Positions 1-8,261 of a stretch of 64,000 nucleotides of DNA are shown in pieces. Source of the stretch: Pseudomonas sp. P8_229 (lineage in GTDB: Bacteria > Pseudomonadota > Gammaproteobacteria > Pseudomonadales > Pseudomonadaceae); the NCBI RefSeq assembly GCF_034008635.1, contig NZ_CP125378.1, forward strand, positions 6,076,501-6,140,500, given 5' to 3'. The notes under the pieces were generated by a model, which saw only the letters and a list, made by a program, of their open reading frames with translations, did not search any database and had not been told where the DNA came from. Numbering within the stretch: the stretch's first letter is position 1; every line of letters begins with the position of its first letter. The translations under genes and the position numbers were made by a program.

Positions 1-127
1 GTTGTCGCAAACAGAGATGTCGGCTGCAGCCATCCACTTTGAGGTTGGCTATAAATTGATGGCTCAAAACGAAGAGCAGCCGCTTTGGGATGCGTCGTTC
101 AAGCCATCAGTGTTACTCGCTCTGTGA
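1..127 (+). CDS. C-terminal fragment of an unidentified protein
   Basis: A plus-strand frame is open from the left edge to a TGA at 125-127, giving about 41 residues. The composition is protein-like (a stretch reading AAIHFEVGYKLMAQ) and the frame has no internal stop. It would be the tail of a gene that starts outside the window and meets the minus-strand thioesterase tail to tail, overlapping its stop codon by 15 bases. I do not recognise the family. It could be a chance open frame, since only 126 bases are visible. Confidence 0.4.
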   Translation, partial: LSQTEMSAAAIHFEVGYKLMAQNEEQPLWDASFKPSVLLAL

Positions 128-688
128 TTCGAGGGCTTTGGGCGGTAAGGACGTCGCAGTTTGGGGTTGTGCCCGGGGGCGTATTACCCAATCCTTGATG
201 GAATCGGGCACGGCTGGACGTTCAGGGCATTCACCGATCAGTGCAAATATTCGGGCAGGCTCAACAGTTTTGCGCGAGCGGTCGATCAAGAGTGCCTTGA
301 CGTTGGCCACTGCCGACACCTTCGATCCAAGCATGAAGACATGCTGGAAGTAAAACCATTTTTCATCCCAGTAAAGAAGTTCGGTTTTAACTTCAAACCG
401 TTGAAAAAGTTTTATCGACTTTCTGTATTCAATATCCACGTTGCCTACCAGAGGCATCCAGCCGTTTTTCAGAATCCCCCCAAGCGTGCCGACAGACCAC
501 AGGAAATGCAGCCTGCCGAGATCTGCAAGCGATAAGAAACGCCCGTTATTAATGTGCATGTTCAAATCGATATCGAGCGGTGCGGCGGTGAATTTAATGG
601 TTGTCGCGCTCCTGAAATTGGCAGGTTTGCGCCATCGCATTACAGCACCCGCCAACGACATGATGAATAATCTGAAAAACAGGTTCAT
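113..688 (-). CDS. 4HBT/THEM6-like acyl thioesterase
   Basis: A 191-residue hotdog-fold protein of the acyl-CoA/acyl-ACP thioesterase type, expected to hydrolyse an acyl thioester. The central part reads DIDLNMHINNGRFLSLADLGR, which matches the D-N-MHxNN-Y/F-x-D pattern of the 4HBT/THEM6 group, followed by the usual beta strands (VGNVDIEYRKSIKLFQRFEV). The N-terminus is hydrophobic (residues 1-17), so it may be membrane-associated. Its ATG overlaps the stop of the acyl-AMP ligase in an ATGA arrangement, so the two are probably translationally coupled. It is the last gene of the minus-strand lipid operon. The substrate is unknown; release or proofreading of the ACP-bound chain made by its neighbours is an inference. 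Confidence 0.75.
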   Translation of the reverse strand: MNLFFRLFIMSLAGAVMRWRKPANFRSATTIKFTAAPLDIDLNMHINNGRFLSLADLGRLHFLWSVGTLGGILKNGWMPLVGNVDIEYRKSIKLFQRFEVKTELLYWDEKWFYFQHVFMLGSKVSAVANVKALLIDRSRKTVEPARIFALIGECPERPAVPDSIKDWVIRPRAQPQTATSLPPKALESQSE

Positions 689-2358
689 GGGTTAACGGCC
701 TCGGCGGATCGTGAGAAGTTTTCGTTGTAGAGTGATTTCATTTTCGCTCGATCAATCTTTCCACTGGTCGTTTTGAACAGCTGCCCGGCAGCAATGATAT
801 CGATACTCGCGATGTGGATTCCCAGTTCGTCATTGATCTTTCTGCGAACGATTTTAGTCAGATTGTCTGGGTCACTGCCTTTTGCCGGAACGATGAGTAA
901 CGCGCACTCTTCGCTGTCCGATCCGATCTGCGCAACGGCCACAACGCCTCGAACGCCATCGACTTCAGAGGTATAACTTTCAATGTCATTGGCGAAGTAA
1001 TTGGCGCCGTTGATAATGATGACTTCCTTGCTTCGCCCCACAACATATAACTCCTCCTCAAGCAAGAAGCCTATATCGCCAGTCAAGAACCAGCCATTTT
1101 CAAGCATCGCCGTGGTGTTTTTCTGATCGTTGTCATATGCGCTGCATACAGAGTGGCCTTTCAGCGCAATTTCACCCAGCAGGAGCGGGGTATTCATAAA
1201 CTGCAGGTTGTCGGCACGAATGCTAACTTCTACATGGCGAATGGGCTTCCCGCACGAGACGATCTCTTTGTTTCCGGGGGCATCGTTGTCTGTCCGCACA
1301 ACCAGACCTTTGTTCAAGGCCTCACGGTCGACATAGATACTTTGCATGCCTGCGCCGACGGCGCTGAACGTTGCCCCGAGCGTCGCTTCGGCCATTCCAT
1401 ACAGAGGCATGATCGAATCTGCAGAGAAGCCATAAGGAGCGAAAGCCTGCGCAAAGGCTCGCATGACTTTGGGGTTGATGGGTTCCGCTCCGCTTGTGGC
1501 GGAGCGCCAGGAGGTCAAGTTCAAGCCTGATAAAGAGTCGGCGTTGAATCGTTCCAGGCAATACTTATAGGCAAAGTTGGGCGCGGGTGAAATCTTCAAG
1601 GAAAAGTCGGAGATGGCCCTTAACCAGCTAAGCGGCGCTTTAACAAAGTCAGCGGTTCGCATGATGTAAGAGTCAGAGCCGGCAAACACAGGCAATAAAA
1701 GCCCCCCGATCAAACCCATGTCATGAAAGAACGGAAGCCACGTCACACCGGCAGACTCGGCATTCATTTCAAACGCTTCGCACATCGCGGCGACATTCAA
1801 GATCAGATTTTCTTGAGAGACCACGACCCCTTTCGGATCCGAAGTGCTGCCGGAAGTGTACTGGATCAACGCGGTATCACTGATTGCGTTGGGGGCAGCA
1901 AGTGGAACCACTGCATCGCTCTCATCCAGAGCGCAGAACTCATCAAGCGTTTGCACGATCGAGGAGGTATGAATGCCGAGAGATTCTTTGACCTCATCGC
2001 TGATCGATTCGGAAACCAGAATTCTGTGGATATTGGATTGCCTGGCAATTAGCCCGACCCGCCGGAAGAAACCGTGCAGCGGGGAGAACGGTTGCGGCGG
2101 TGCGATGGGGACGGGGACGCCACCCGCAAACAGGATGGCGAAGAAGCTTTCGATAAAGCTGAGTTCGTTGAAAAATATCAACCCGACTCGTTCGTTTAGC
2201 CTTACCTGCCCACGCATTGAACTGGCGTTGGCCAGTGCGCTTTCATGCAGGCTGGCATAGCTCAAAAATGACGTAACCTTGCCATTTTTAATAACGTGAA
2301 ATCCGCGCTCTGGTGACAGCTTGGCTGTACGTGAAAGTGCAGTCAATATCGTAATCAC
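685..2358 (-). CDS. Fatty acyl-AMP ligase (FAAL)
   Basis: A 557-residue ANL-superfamily enzyme that would activate a fatty acid with ATP and load it onto the adjacent acyl carrier protein. The core motif YTSGSTSDPKGVVV lies near residues 166-179, and WLPFFHDMGLIGGLLLP follows, which is characteristic of fatty acyl-AMP ligases rather than CoA ligases. GMAEATLG, the TGDIGF motif and the C-terminal KTTSGKIDR end are also present. The start is GTG at 2358 behind an AGGGA ribosome site. It lies between the ACP gene and a thioesterase on one strand. No polyketide or peptide synthetase follows, so the chain is probably modified on the ACP and then released. Confidence 0.85.
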   Translation of the reverse strand: MITILTALSRTAKLSPERGFHVIKNGKVTSFLSYASLHESALANASSMRGQVRLNERVGLIFFNELSFIESFFAILFAGGVPVPIAPPQPFSPLHGFFRRVGLIARQSNIHRILVSESISDEVKESLGIHTSSIVQTLDEFCALDESDAVVPLAAPNAISDTALIQYTSGSTSDPKGVVVSQENLILNVAAMCEAFEMNAESAGVTWLPFFHDMGLIGGLLLPVFAGSDSYIMRTADFVKAPLSWLRAISDFSLKISPAPNFAYKYCLERFNADSLSGLNLTSWRSATSGAEPINPKVMRAFAQAFAPYGFSADSIMPLYGMAEATLGATFSAVGAGMQSIYVDREALNKGLVVRTDNDAPGNKEIVSCGKPIRHVEVSIRADNLQFMNTPLLLGEIALKGHSVCSAYDNDQKNTTAMLENGWFLTGDIGFLLEEELYVVGRSKEVIIINGANYFANDIESYTSEVDGVRGVVAVAQIGSDSEECALLIVPAKGSDPDNLTKIVRRKINDELGIHIASIDIIAAGQLFKTTSGKIDRAKMKSLYNENFSRSAEAVNP

Positions 2359-2438
2359 ATCATTCCCTGATTTTTAAAATTGGCGAATAAACGCCTTGCC
2401 GTCTATTGATCTACGGCAAGGCGCAACCTATTGGCCGA

Positions 2439-2729
2439 TCAACTAATAACGAGCGACTCAACTTGATTGGCTTCAACCAACACCTGCACGGTTGCAATCA
2501 GCTGTCCCGCAGTTTCAATAGTGTATGTTGCGTCATCAGGCATTTCGATGTTGTATTTCTTCTCGATCATCAAAATCATTTCGACGATCTTCATCGATGT
2601 CACGCCAAGATCTCTGATGCTGGTACTTGTCGTTACCGAGCCGACGTCCAGGCCAACGACCTTGGTTATAATGTCCAACACATCGAATTCAATTTCGTTC
2701 ACAAGCAGCTCCATTGCGGTTAACTTCAT
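2439..2729 (-). CDS. Acyl carrier protein
   Basis: A small acidic protein (96 residues, or 91 if it starts at the inner ATG at 2714) of the phosphopantetheine-binding type. The attachment motif is visible as DLGVTSMKIVE, where the serine would carry the 4'-phosphopantetheine arm; helix 1 reads ELLVNEIEFDVLDII. It overlaps the upstream thioesterase gene by 41 bases if the longer start is used. Its place between the ligase and the thioesterase/desaturase genes makes it the likely carrier for the acyl group that the ligase loads and the desaturase modifies. The start is uncertain because neither ATG has a strong Shine-Dalgarno sequence. Confidence 0.85.
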   Translation of the reverse strand: MKLTAMELLVNEIEFDVLDIITKVVGLDVGSVTTSTSIRDLGVTSMKIVEMILMIEKKYNIEMPDDATYTIETAGQLIATVQVLVEANQVESLVIS

Positions 2730-3201
2730 TTTCTATATAAAGAGATGTTCTATGTGGGACTTTAGTCTGCCCACTGATGACCGACTCAGGCTCAATCACA
2801 ATCCACGATGCCTCACCCAAGGCAACCAGATCGCCTGCTGGGGTCAAGAGTCGTGCTTCAGCTTTAATCATGTTGCCGGTCATGGAGATGATTTTGCCGG
2901 TGACTCGGTATGCTGCAAATGACTCGCAGATACTGATGAAGCGCACTCGCAGCCCCATCGTCACCGCCATTTTGCCAGTGAAGACCATAATGGCTCTTCC
3001 CATGGACTCATCCAGAACCGTAGAAACAATTCCACCGTGAACTATGCCGGGGTACGATTCATACTCACGCCCCAGAGATACGGGGGCAGACACCTCGTCC
3101 AAGCCGTCATCAAACACTAATTTCAAGCCAATATCGTTTTGAACGCTGCAACCAAAACAATTCGATGCTACATCTACCGCATCTACAAGAGCGTTTTTCA
3201 T
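2689..3201 (-). CDS. PaaI-type hotdog thioesterase
   Basis: A 170-residue hotdog-fold thioesterase of the PaaI/YigI group. The diagnostic segment YPGIVHGGIVSTVLDESMGRAI (residues 49-70) has the HGG turn and the acidic residue on the central helix used in catalysis in this family. It starts about 10 bases after the stop of the desaturase gene and overlaps the ACP gene downstream, so it is an internal operon member. Having a second hydrolase next to an ACP suggests editing of mis-loaded carrier or release of product; the substrate cannot be read from sequence. The N-terminal CFGCSVQ segment carries two cysteines that could bind metal or be structural. Confidence 0.78.
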   Translation of the reverse strand: MKNALVDAVDVASNCFGCSVQNDIGLKLVFDDGLDEVSAPVSLGREYESYPGIVHGGIVSTVLDESMGRAIMVFTGKMAVTMGLRVRFISICESFAAYRVTGKIISMTGNMIKAEARLLTPAGDLVALGEASWIVIEPESVISGQTKVPHRTSLYIENEVNRNGAACERN

Positions 3202-3211
3202 GAAGCATGAC

Positions 3212-4393
3212 CTACATTCTGGCGCGGATCTCGGATTTCAGTGAGCGCGTATCGACGATGGCTTTATTGCCGGTGAGATTACGCAAGGCGCGATAGACGT
3301 TGGCATCACCGCGTTCATTGTCATCATCGCCCACCACGTCCTGCTCAATGGTCTTGACCGAGTCGGGTGAGTCCGCGTTCGGGAAAAACAAGCCGGCAGG
3401 ATGCTTGACGCCATAGGACGCATCAATCAGCCAGACATAAGCCATCTTGAGGGCTTCCAACATGTTGACATCGCTTTCCTCACACAACTCTTTGCAGAAA
3501 ACATAGAACGCCTTGGCATGACGAGATTCGTCCTTGCTGAGCAAGCGCCAGATTTTCTTCAGTGTGGGCTCATTCGTGCGATGTGCACGCAGGTTGTAGT
3601 AGTTCGCCGCCCGGTACTCAGAGATCACGTTCATCATTAGAGTAGCGGAAGGGTAGTCACCCACCTCATACGGCTTACGCGTAAACATGGCGTGTTTTGA
3701 GCGAACCTCAATACCCAATTGCTTCAGGTATTTGGCCTGAACCAAAGCATGCCTGGCTTCTTCCGCGCCCCACATCAATGACCAGGTGGAAAACCCGAAT
3801 TCATCACGCCATTCGTTGAGGAAGTTGTGTGAGCCGGGAAGTGTCGTATGCTCTACAACAGCACCGTCATGCAGAAGCTGAATGTCTTCATCAGTCAACA
3901 GGCTTCTATCGATATTTGAAAGATCCCCGATTTCCGACCATTCCCATCGTGATTGCTCGAACCAGTCAAAGACTTCGTTAAACTTATTATCTAGATAGAA
4001 CTCCTTGATGTTGTGCTTTGATTGAAGGGTCGTAAAAGCAAAAATCGCTTTCTCGATAACTTTCTCAATGTCGGCTATTGACGTTTCAGGCGAGATGACA
4101 CCTTGAATGTCGTATTTTACCGAATCTCCGAGGGTGCACACTTTCGGGTCATCGCTGACCAGTAAAACCCGTGTACTGACCAGCAGGCCTGGTTTTTTGA
4201 CGGCTTCCAGCACCTGTTCTACTTCATGCAATTGGTCAGAGGCGATCAGAATAACCGAGCAACCGGAATCCTCTAAGTCAACGTCATTAACAAACTCATG
4301 AATGGCTTTTTCGACGACAGCATAACCCTTGCGGTCAACTAGCGAGATAGCGGACGAGTTAATGTCACCGGAATGAAGGTAAAAGATATTCAT
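3212..4393 (-). CDS. Soluble diiron acyl-ACP desaturase with N-terminal receiver-like domain
   Basis: A protein of about 393 residues. Roughly residues 140-390 look like a ferritin-fold acyl-ACP desaturase: the iron-ligand motifs EEARH and DESRH occur in the right order and spacing for the E-E-x-R-H pair, so it should put a double bond, or another oxidation, into an ACP-bound chain. Residues 1-125 resemble a response-regulator receiver domain: VILIAS (strand 3), VLLVSDDP (strand 4) and GVISPETSIADIEKVIEKAI (strand 5/helix 5). At the usual phospho-aspartate position there is alanine or serine, so phosphorylation is unlikely. The start is the ATG at 4393 behind AGGA. It is the first gene of the lipid operon. 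Oxygenase activity (AurF- or UndA-like) is an alternative, but the two R-H motifs favour desaturase. Confidence 0.72.
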   Translation of the reverse strand: MNIFYLHSGDINSSAISLVDRKGYAVVEKAIHEFVNDVDLEDSGCSVILIASDQLHEVEQVLEAVKKPGLLVSTRVLLVSDDPKVCTLGDSVKYDIQGVISPETSIADIEKVIEKAIFAFTTLQSKHNIKEFYLDNKFNEVFDWFEQSRWEWSEIGDLSNIDRSLLTDEDIQLLHDGAVVEHTTLPGSHNFLNEWRDEFGFSTWSLMWGAEEARHALVQAKYLKQLGIEVRSKHAMFTRKPYEVGDYPSATLMMNVISEYRAANYYNLRAHRTNEPTLKKIWRLLSKDESRHAKAFYVFCKELCEESDVNMLEALKMAYVWLIDASYGVKHPAGLFFPNADSPDSVKTIEQDVVGDDDNERGDANVYRALRNLTGNKAIVDTRSLKSEIRARM

Positions 4394-4408
4394 GGAAGTC
4401 CTTTGCAA

Positions 4409-4675
4409 TGTTTACATCTCCATATCGACACCTGAGCGTGTCGCGCCAGAACCATGACTGTAAGGTCAGTTTTTAGACCATAAATCCAGTCTTGGTCACG
4501 GCGGGGCCCAGTATATAGACGTTGGATCCAAAAAAAAGAAGTGAATCAGGCGCTGATCACAAGACCTTGGTCTGATTGCTAATCCGGTATTTTTGTGATA
4601 AATGGGCTTCAAGAAGGTGAGGCTTAAGGCAAGCTGCCGGCCGCTTGGTCAGGCAATAACTACAGGGATGGACTA
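4409..4675. promoter_or_regulatory. Divergent intergenic region with GACC/GGTC half-sites
   Basis: About 267 AT-rich bases separate two divergent lipid genes and should hold promoters for both. Two inverted GACC/GGTC pairs are visible: GACCA and TGGTC at 4476-4497 (12-base gap), and AGACC-TT-GGTCT at 4562-4573. These could be operator half-sites for one regulator. A TATATA stretch lies near 4512. No regulator gene is next to the region. The assignment rests on symmetry alone. Confidence 0.3.
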
Positions 4676-5080
4676 ATGCCGGATGCGGTTTTTGTAAATC
4701 GAACTGTTTTGTTCGGCGATTGTGATCCGGCAGGGGTGGTTTACACCCCGCGGTTCTCATATTTTGCTGTAGAGGCTATTGGTATAGCGCTCGATAGGTG
4801 GGTAGGAGCGCCTGGGCTTAGAACTTTAATGGGTTTTAATATATTGCCGCCGGTGCGCGCGATGTCGATAGAGTTGCTGGCCCCGGTGACGTGGGATGAC
4901 GAAATGATTATCAAGGTTGGTGTGGCTAAGCTTGGAGAGCACTCTTTCACCTTCTTGGTTGAGGGTTTTTCAGGTAAAGGCGTATTGTCTTTTACAGCGA
5001 ATATCACACATGTATGTATCTCACCAGACAGTAAAGAAGTTGTACCCATTCCCGCGCCATTGAGAGTGCTTCTTTCATAG
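4676..5080 (+). CDS. YbgC/4HBT-type acyl-CoA thioesterase
   Basis: A 134-residue hotdog thioesterase of the 4-hydroxybenzoyl-CoA thioesterase group. The motif FGDCDPAGVVYTPRFSYFAVEA near residues 13-34 contains the D-P-A-G-x-V-Y signature with the catalytic aspartate. It is transcribed away from the desaturase operon, and GGGATGGA precedes the ATG. It is the third thioesterase in 5 kb and shares the AT-rich composition of the island, so it probably belongs to the same pathway, for example hydrolysing a beta-keto or aromatic thioester. Its substrate is not readable from the sequence. Confidence 0.8.
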   Translation: MPDAVFVNRTVLFGDCDPAGVVYTPRFSYFAVEAIGIALDRWVGAPGLRTLMGFNILPPVRAMSIELLAPVTWDDEMIIKVGVAKLGEHSFTFLVEGFSGKGVLSFTANITHVCISPDSKEVVPIPAPLRVLLS

Positions 5081-5211
5081 GCGCCAGTCGCTATGTGTCT
5101 CGTGATCCAATCGGATACTCAGGTCCGGCACCGACTCGCGCGAAGCTTCAACGCATTATTCCAAGGTGTGCCCATCTGCCAGCACGATGCACATCAAAGA
5201 CACGTGGACAC

Positions 5212-5967
5212 TCAACTGACATCGTCGATGAGTATGTGTCGCAACCCGAGGCTGCATTGTTCGATACGGGCTTTCACCTTGTAGACGCTGCGCAGCATCT
5301 GTTCGGTTATCACCTCATTTGTGGGACCACTTCCTTGAGTGGTGCCATCGGCAATGACCAGCACTTGATCGGCAAATCGCAGTGCCTGGTTCAAGTCGTG
5401 GATGGCGATAAACACAATCACTTGCCGTTGACGGGCCAGTGTGCGCATGAAGTTCAGCACCTGCACCTGACGGTGCATGTCGAGCGCACTGGTCGGTTCG
5501 TCCATAAGCAGGATTTCCGGCTCCCGCACCAAGGTTTGTGCGATGGACACCAACTGTTGCTGGCCACCGCTGAGTTCACCCAGGTTGCGAAAGGACAGTT
5601 CACTGATGCCCAGCGCCGCGAGAATTTCGTCGACCAGTTTCAGTTCGTCATCATTCACGGCCCAACCGGGCGTCAACTGCTTGCGGGCCAGCAAAACCGA
5701 CTCGTAGACCGTCAAACGTGCACTGGCATTCAAGCCCTGAGGCATGTAGCTGATGCTCGCCGAACTTTTTTTCGAGTCCTGCAGTATCACCTGTCCGGGG
5801 CCGTCGATCAGCCCGGCCATGCGTTTGAACAGCGTCGATTTACCGGCAGCATTGGGGCCGACCACAGCCACCACCTGACCACCGAAAAACATCGATGTCG
5901 ACACGTCACGAATGATTTCGCGCTGGCCGTAACGGGCGCCGATATTGTCCAGTTGCAGCTTCACCAT
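5212..5967 (-). CDS. FecE-type iron-siderophore ABC transporter ATPase
   Basis: A 251-residue ABC ATPase that would power uptake of an iron complex through the inner membrane. The Walker A motif is GPNAAGKST, the signature is LSGGQQQL, and Walker B is EILLMDEPTSALD with the H-loop at IAIHDLNQ. The first position of the usual C-loop arginine is replaced (GGQQQLVSIAQTL). It overlaps the permease gene by 7 bases and is the last gene of the siderophore operon. The length is normal for the FecE/FhuC family. Confidence 0.88.
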   Translation of the reverse strand: MVKLQLDNIGARYGQREIIRDVSTSMFFGGQVVAVVGPNAAGKSTLFKRMAGLIDGPGQVILQDSKKSSASISYMPQGLNASARLTVYESVLLARKQLTPGWAVNDDELKLVDEILAALGISELSFRNLGELSGGQQQLVSIAQTLVREPEILLMDEPTSALDMHRQVQVLNFMRTLARQRQVIVFIAIHDLNQALRFADQVLVIADGTTQGSGPTNEVITEQMLRSVYKVKARIEQCSLGLRHILIDDVS

Positions 5968-7022
5968 GAGTTTTTCTTCCCGCCCAGAATCAGAGATATG
6001 AAGAACGGCACGCCGATCAACGAAGTGACCACGCCAATGGGAAAGATCGCGCCGGGGATCAGGGTTTTGCTGACCACGGAACTGGCCGAGAGAATCAGCG
6101 CGCCAGTCAGCAGCGAGGCGGGCAGGAAGAACCGTTGGTCTTCACCGATCAGCATGCGCGCAATGTGTGGGCCGACCAGCCCGATGAAGCCGATGGTGCC
6201 GACGAATGCCACGGGAAACGAGGCGAGCAGGCTGACCATGATCAGCGTCTGAAAGCGCAGGCTGCGCACGTTGATGCCGAAACTGGCGGCCTTGTCGTCG
6301 CCAAGACGCAGGGCCGTCAAGGCCCACGCGCGTTTGGCGAAGATCGGCAGGGTGATCAGGATTACCACGCAGATCACCCCCAGTTTTGGCCAGGTGGCTT
6401 TGGTCAGGCTACCCATGGTCCAGAACACCACGGCGGCTACCGCCTGTTCGGTGGCGAAAAACTGCACCAGTGCCAACAACGCATTGAAGGTGAACACCAG
6501 CGCAATACCGAGCAGCACGATGGTTTCAGCAGTGACGCCGCGACGCATGCTCAGAAAATGGATCAATAGCGCCGAGAGCATGGCCATGATGAACGCATTG
6601 AGCGGCACCATGAATTGTGCGGCCAGCGGAAACAGCGCGACACCGAACGCCAGGCCCAGTGCAGCGCCGAAACCGGCGGCAGCGGAAATGCCCAGGGTAA
6701 ACGGGCTGGCCAGCGGGTTATTGAGGATGGTCTGCATCTGCGCGCCCGCCAGTGACAGCGCGGCACCCACGGCCACCGCCATCAGCGCCACCGGCAGACG
6801 AATGTCCCACATCACCACACGCACCTGCGGCGAGGCACTGTCCGGTGAAATCAGCGCACCAAGCACTTCGCCGAGGCTGTAACTCGCGGGCCCCAGCGCC
6901 AGGTCGAGTAGCACACTGCACAGCAACAGGAACACCAGCCCTGCGAGGATCAGACGTTTGCGCAGCACCAGCCGACGATAGGCTTCGCGCTGCACGACCA
7001 CTACGTCAGTCAATGAGCTCAT
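5961..7022 (-). CDS. FecCD-type iron-siderophore ABC permease
   Basis: A 353-residue polytopic inner-membrane protein with about ten hydrophobic segments. It has the FecCD/BtuC features GAALSLAGAQMQTILNNPLASPFTLGISAAAGFGAA (GAxxQ, then NPLAxPxxLGxxxGA) and, near the C-terminus, GFIGLVGPHIARMLIGEDQRFFLPASLLTGA. A single permease suggests it works as a homodimer. Its stop overlaps the ATPase start by 7 bases, and its own start overlaps the binding-protein stop by 4 bases. The three genes together form a complete importer for the siderophore that the upstream genes make. Confidence 0.9.
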   Translation of the reverse strand: MSSLTDVVVVQREAYRRLVLRKRLILAGLVFLLLCSVLLDLALGPASYSLGEVLGALISPDSASPQVRVVMWDIRLPVALMAVAVGAALSLAGAQMQTILNNPLASPFTLGISAAAGFGAALGLAFGVALFPLAAQFMVPLNAFIMAMLSALLIHFLSMRRGVTAETIVLLGIALVFTFNALLALVQFFATEQAVAAVVFWTMGSLTKATWPKLGVICVVILITLPIFAKRAWALTALRLGDDKAASFGINVRSLRFQTLIMVSLLASFPVAFVGTIGFIGLVGPHIARMLIGEDQRFFLPASLLTGALILSASSVVSKTLIPGAIFPIGVVTSLIGVPFFISLILGGKKNSW

Positions 7023-8200
7023 GGTTTGACCTCAGGCGCGCGCAGGCTGACAAAGTAGCCAGACTCATAAGGCACCGGCAGGAAGCGCTCATGCAGTTCG
7101 CGAAATGACGCATCCGGATCGAGATCGGCAAACAGTTCGGGGTGGAACCATTTCGCCAATTGCTGGATAGCGACGAACTGATACGGGCTGTTGTAGAACT
7201 GATGCCAGATGGCGTGGAAGGCTTGCGTGTCCTGCGCCTTGATACCCGCATACGCTGGCCGTTGGGTGTACCACGCCAGTTTCTTGCGCGCCTCGGCCAT
7301 GTCGGCACCCGGGCCGACGCCGACCCAATGACCACCAGGAGCAAAAGCCTCCCAGTTGGCGGTGGTGACCACCACGTGGGCCGGATTGGCGACGATCACT
7401 TGCTCGGGATTCAACTGGCCGAACGTGGTCGCAATGATGCGCCGGGCGATGTTATTGCCACCGGCCATATCGACGAACAGGCCGAAGTTCTCGTTGCCGA
7501 AACTCAGACAGCAATCGTCGGTGTAGCCACCGATGCGCTCGATGAACACGCTGGGCCGGGCCGGGTGTTGCTTTTCGATGACGTCGGTGACGCGGTGAAT
7601 CTGCTGGTTGCGAAAGTCGATGAACGCTTGCGCGCGTTGTTCTTTGCCAAACAGTTGGCCGAACAGGTGCATGGTCGGTTCGGTGTTCTGCATCGGGTTG
7701 TTGCGAAAGTCGACATACACCACTGGAATGCCCAGTGCGTCGAGTTTTTCGATGTAGCGCGCATCCTCGGTGGCGTGCTGTGCCTCGACATTGAGGATGA
7801 TCACGTCCGGGCGCTGCGAGATCGCCTGCTCGATGTCGAAGGTGCCGTCTTCAAAGCCGCCGAAGGTCGGGATTTTGGCAATGTCGGGAAATTTGCGCAG
7901 GTAGGCGTTGTAGGTGTCCGGGTCCGACTGAATCAGGTCCTTGCGCCAGCCGACGATGCGTTCGATGGGATTTTGCGTGTCGAGGGCGGCGACCAGATAC
8001 AACTGCCGTCCTTCGCCAAGAATGACGCGCCTGACCGGCAGATGAACCTTGACCTTGCGCCCCAGCAGATCGGTGACCTCGGTGCGCGCCGGATCTGCCT
8101 CGGCGGCGTGCGCCGTGCGCGGCACCAGAGAAAACACAGCCAGCACGCCTGCCATTAGCAGCGCCGCCAGCGCGTAGCTGCGTCGATCGAAAATCACCAT
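7019..8200 (-). CDS. Periplasmic iron-complex binding protein (TroA/BtuF-like)
   Basis: About 393 residues with a signal peptide (hydrophobic core ALAALLMAGVLAVFSLV, cleavage near AHAAE) followed by a TroA/FepB-like binding protein. Typical features are TDLLGRKVKVHLPVRRVILG at the mature N-terminus, PDVIILN in the first lobe and EQVIVANPAHVVVTT in the second. The start chosen is the ATG at 8200; the upstream TTG is less likely. It overlaps the permease by 4 bases. It would hand the ferric complex arriving through the TonB receptor to the permease. It is a little longer than the usual 300-350 residues. Confidence 0.85.
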   Translation of the reverse strand: MVIFDRRSYALAALLMAGVLAVFSLVPRTAHAAEADPARTEVTDLLGRKVKVHLPVRRVILGEGRQLYLVAALDTQNPIERIVGWRKDLIQSDPDTYNAYLRKFPDIAKIPTFGGFEDGTFDIEQAISQRPDVIILNVEAQHATEDARYIEKLDALGIPVVYVDFRNNPMQNTEPTMHLFGQLFGKEQRAQAFIDFRNQQIHRVTDVIEKQHPARPSVFIERIGGYTDDCCLSFGNENFGLFVDMAGGNNIARRIIATTFGQLNPEQVIVANPAHVVVTTANWEAFAPGGHWVGVGPGADMAEARKKLAWYTQRPAYAGIKAQDTQAFHAIWHQFYNSPYQFVAIQQLAKWFHPELFADLDPDASFRELHERFLPVPYESGYFVSLRAPEVKP

Positions 8201-8261
8201 GCTCAAAGCCTTTGCAAAGTCAGTTCGGCCAACGGCTCACACCGCCACCCGGCTGAACGTT

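Noticed and set aside
113..5080. Polyyne or terminal-alkyne cluster
   Set aside because: Those clusters carry membrane-bound desaturases with histidine boxes; here there is a single soluble ferritin-fold enzyme.
5095..6252. 385-codon plus-strand frame opposite the ABC transporter
   Set aside because: It is antisense to genes with clear Walker, signature and FecCD motifs, and its own product is histidine/glutamine-rich without a fold; a shadow frame of high-G+C DNA.
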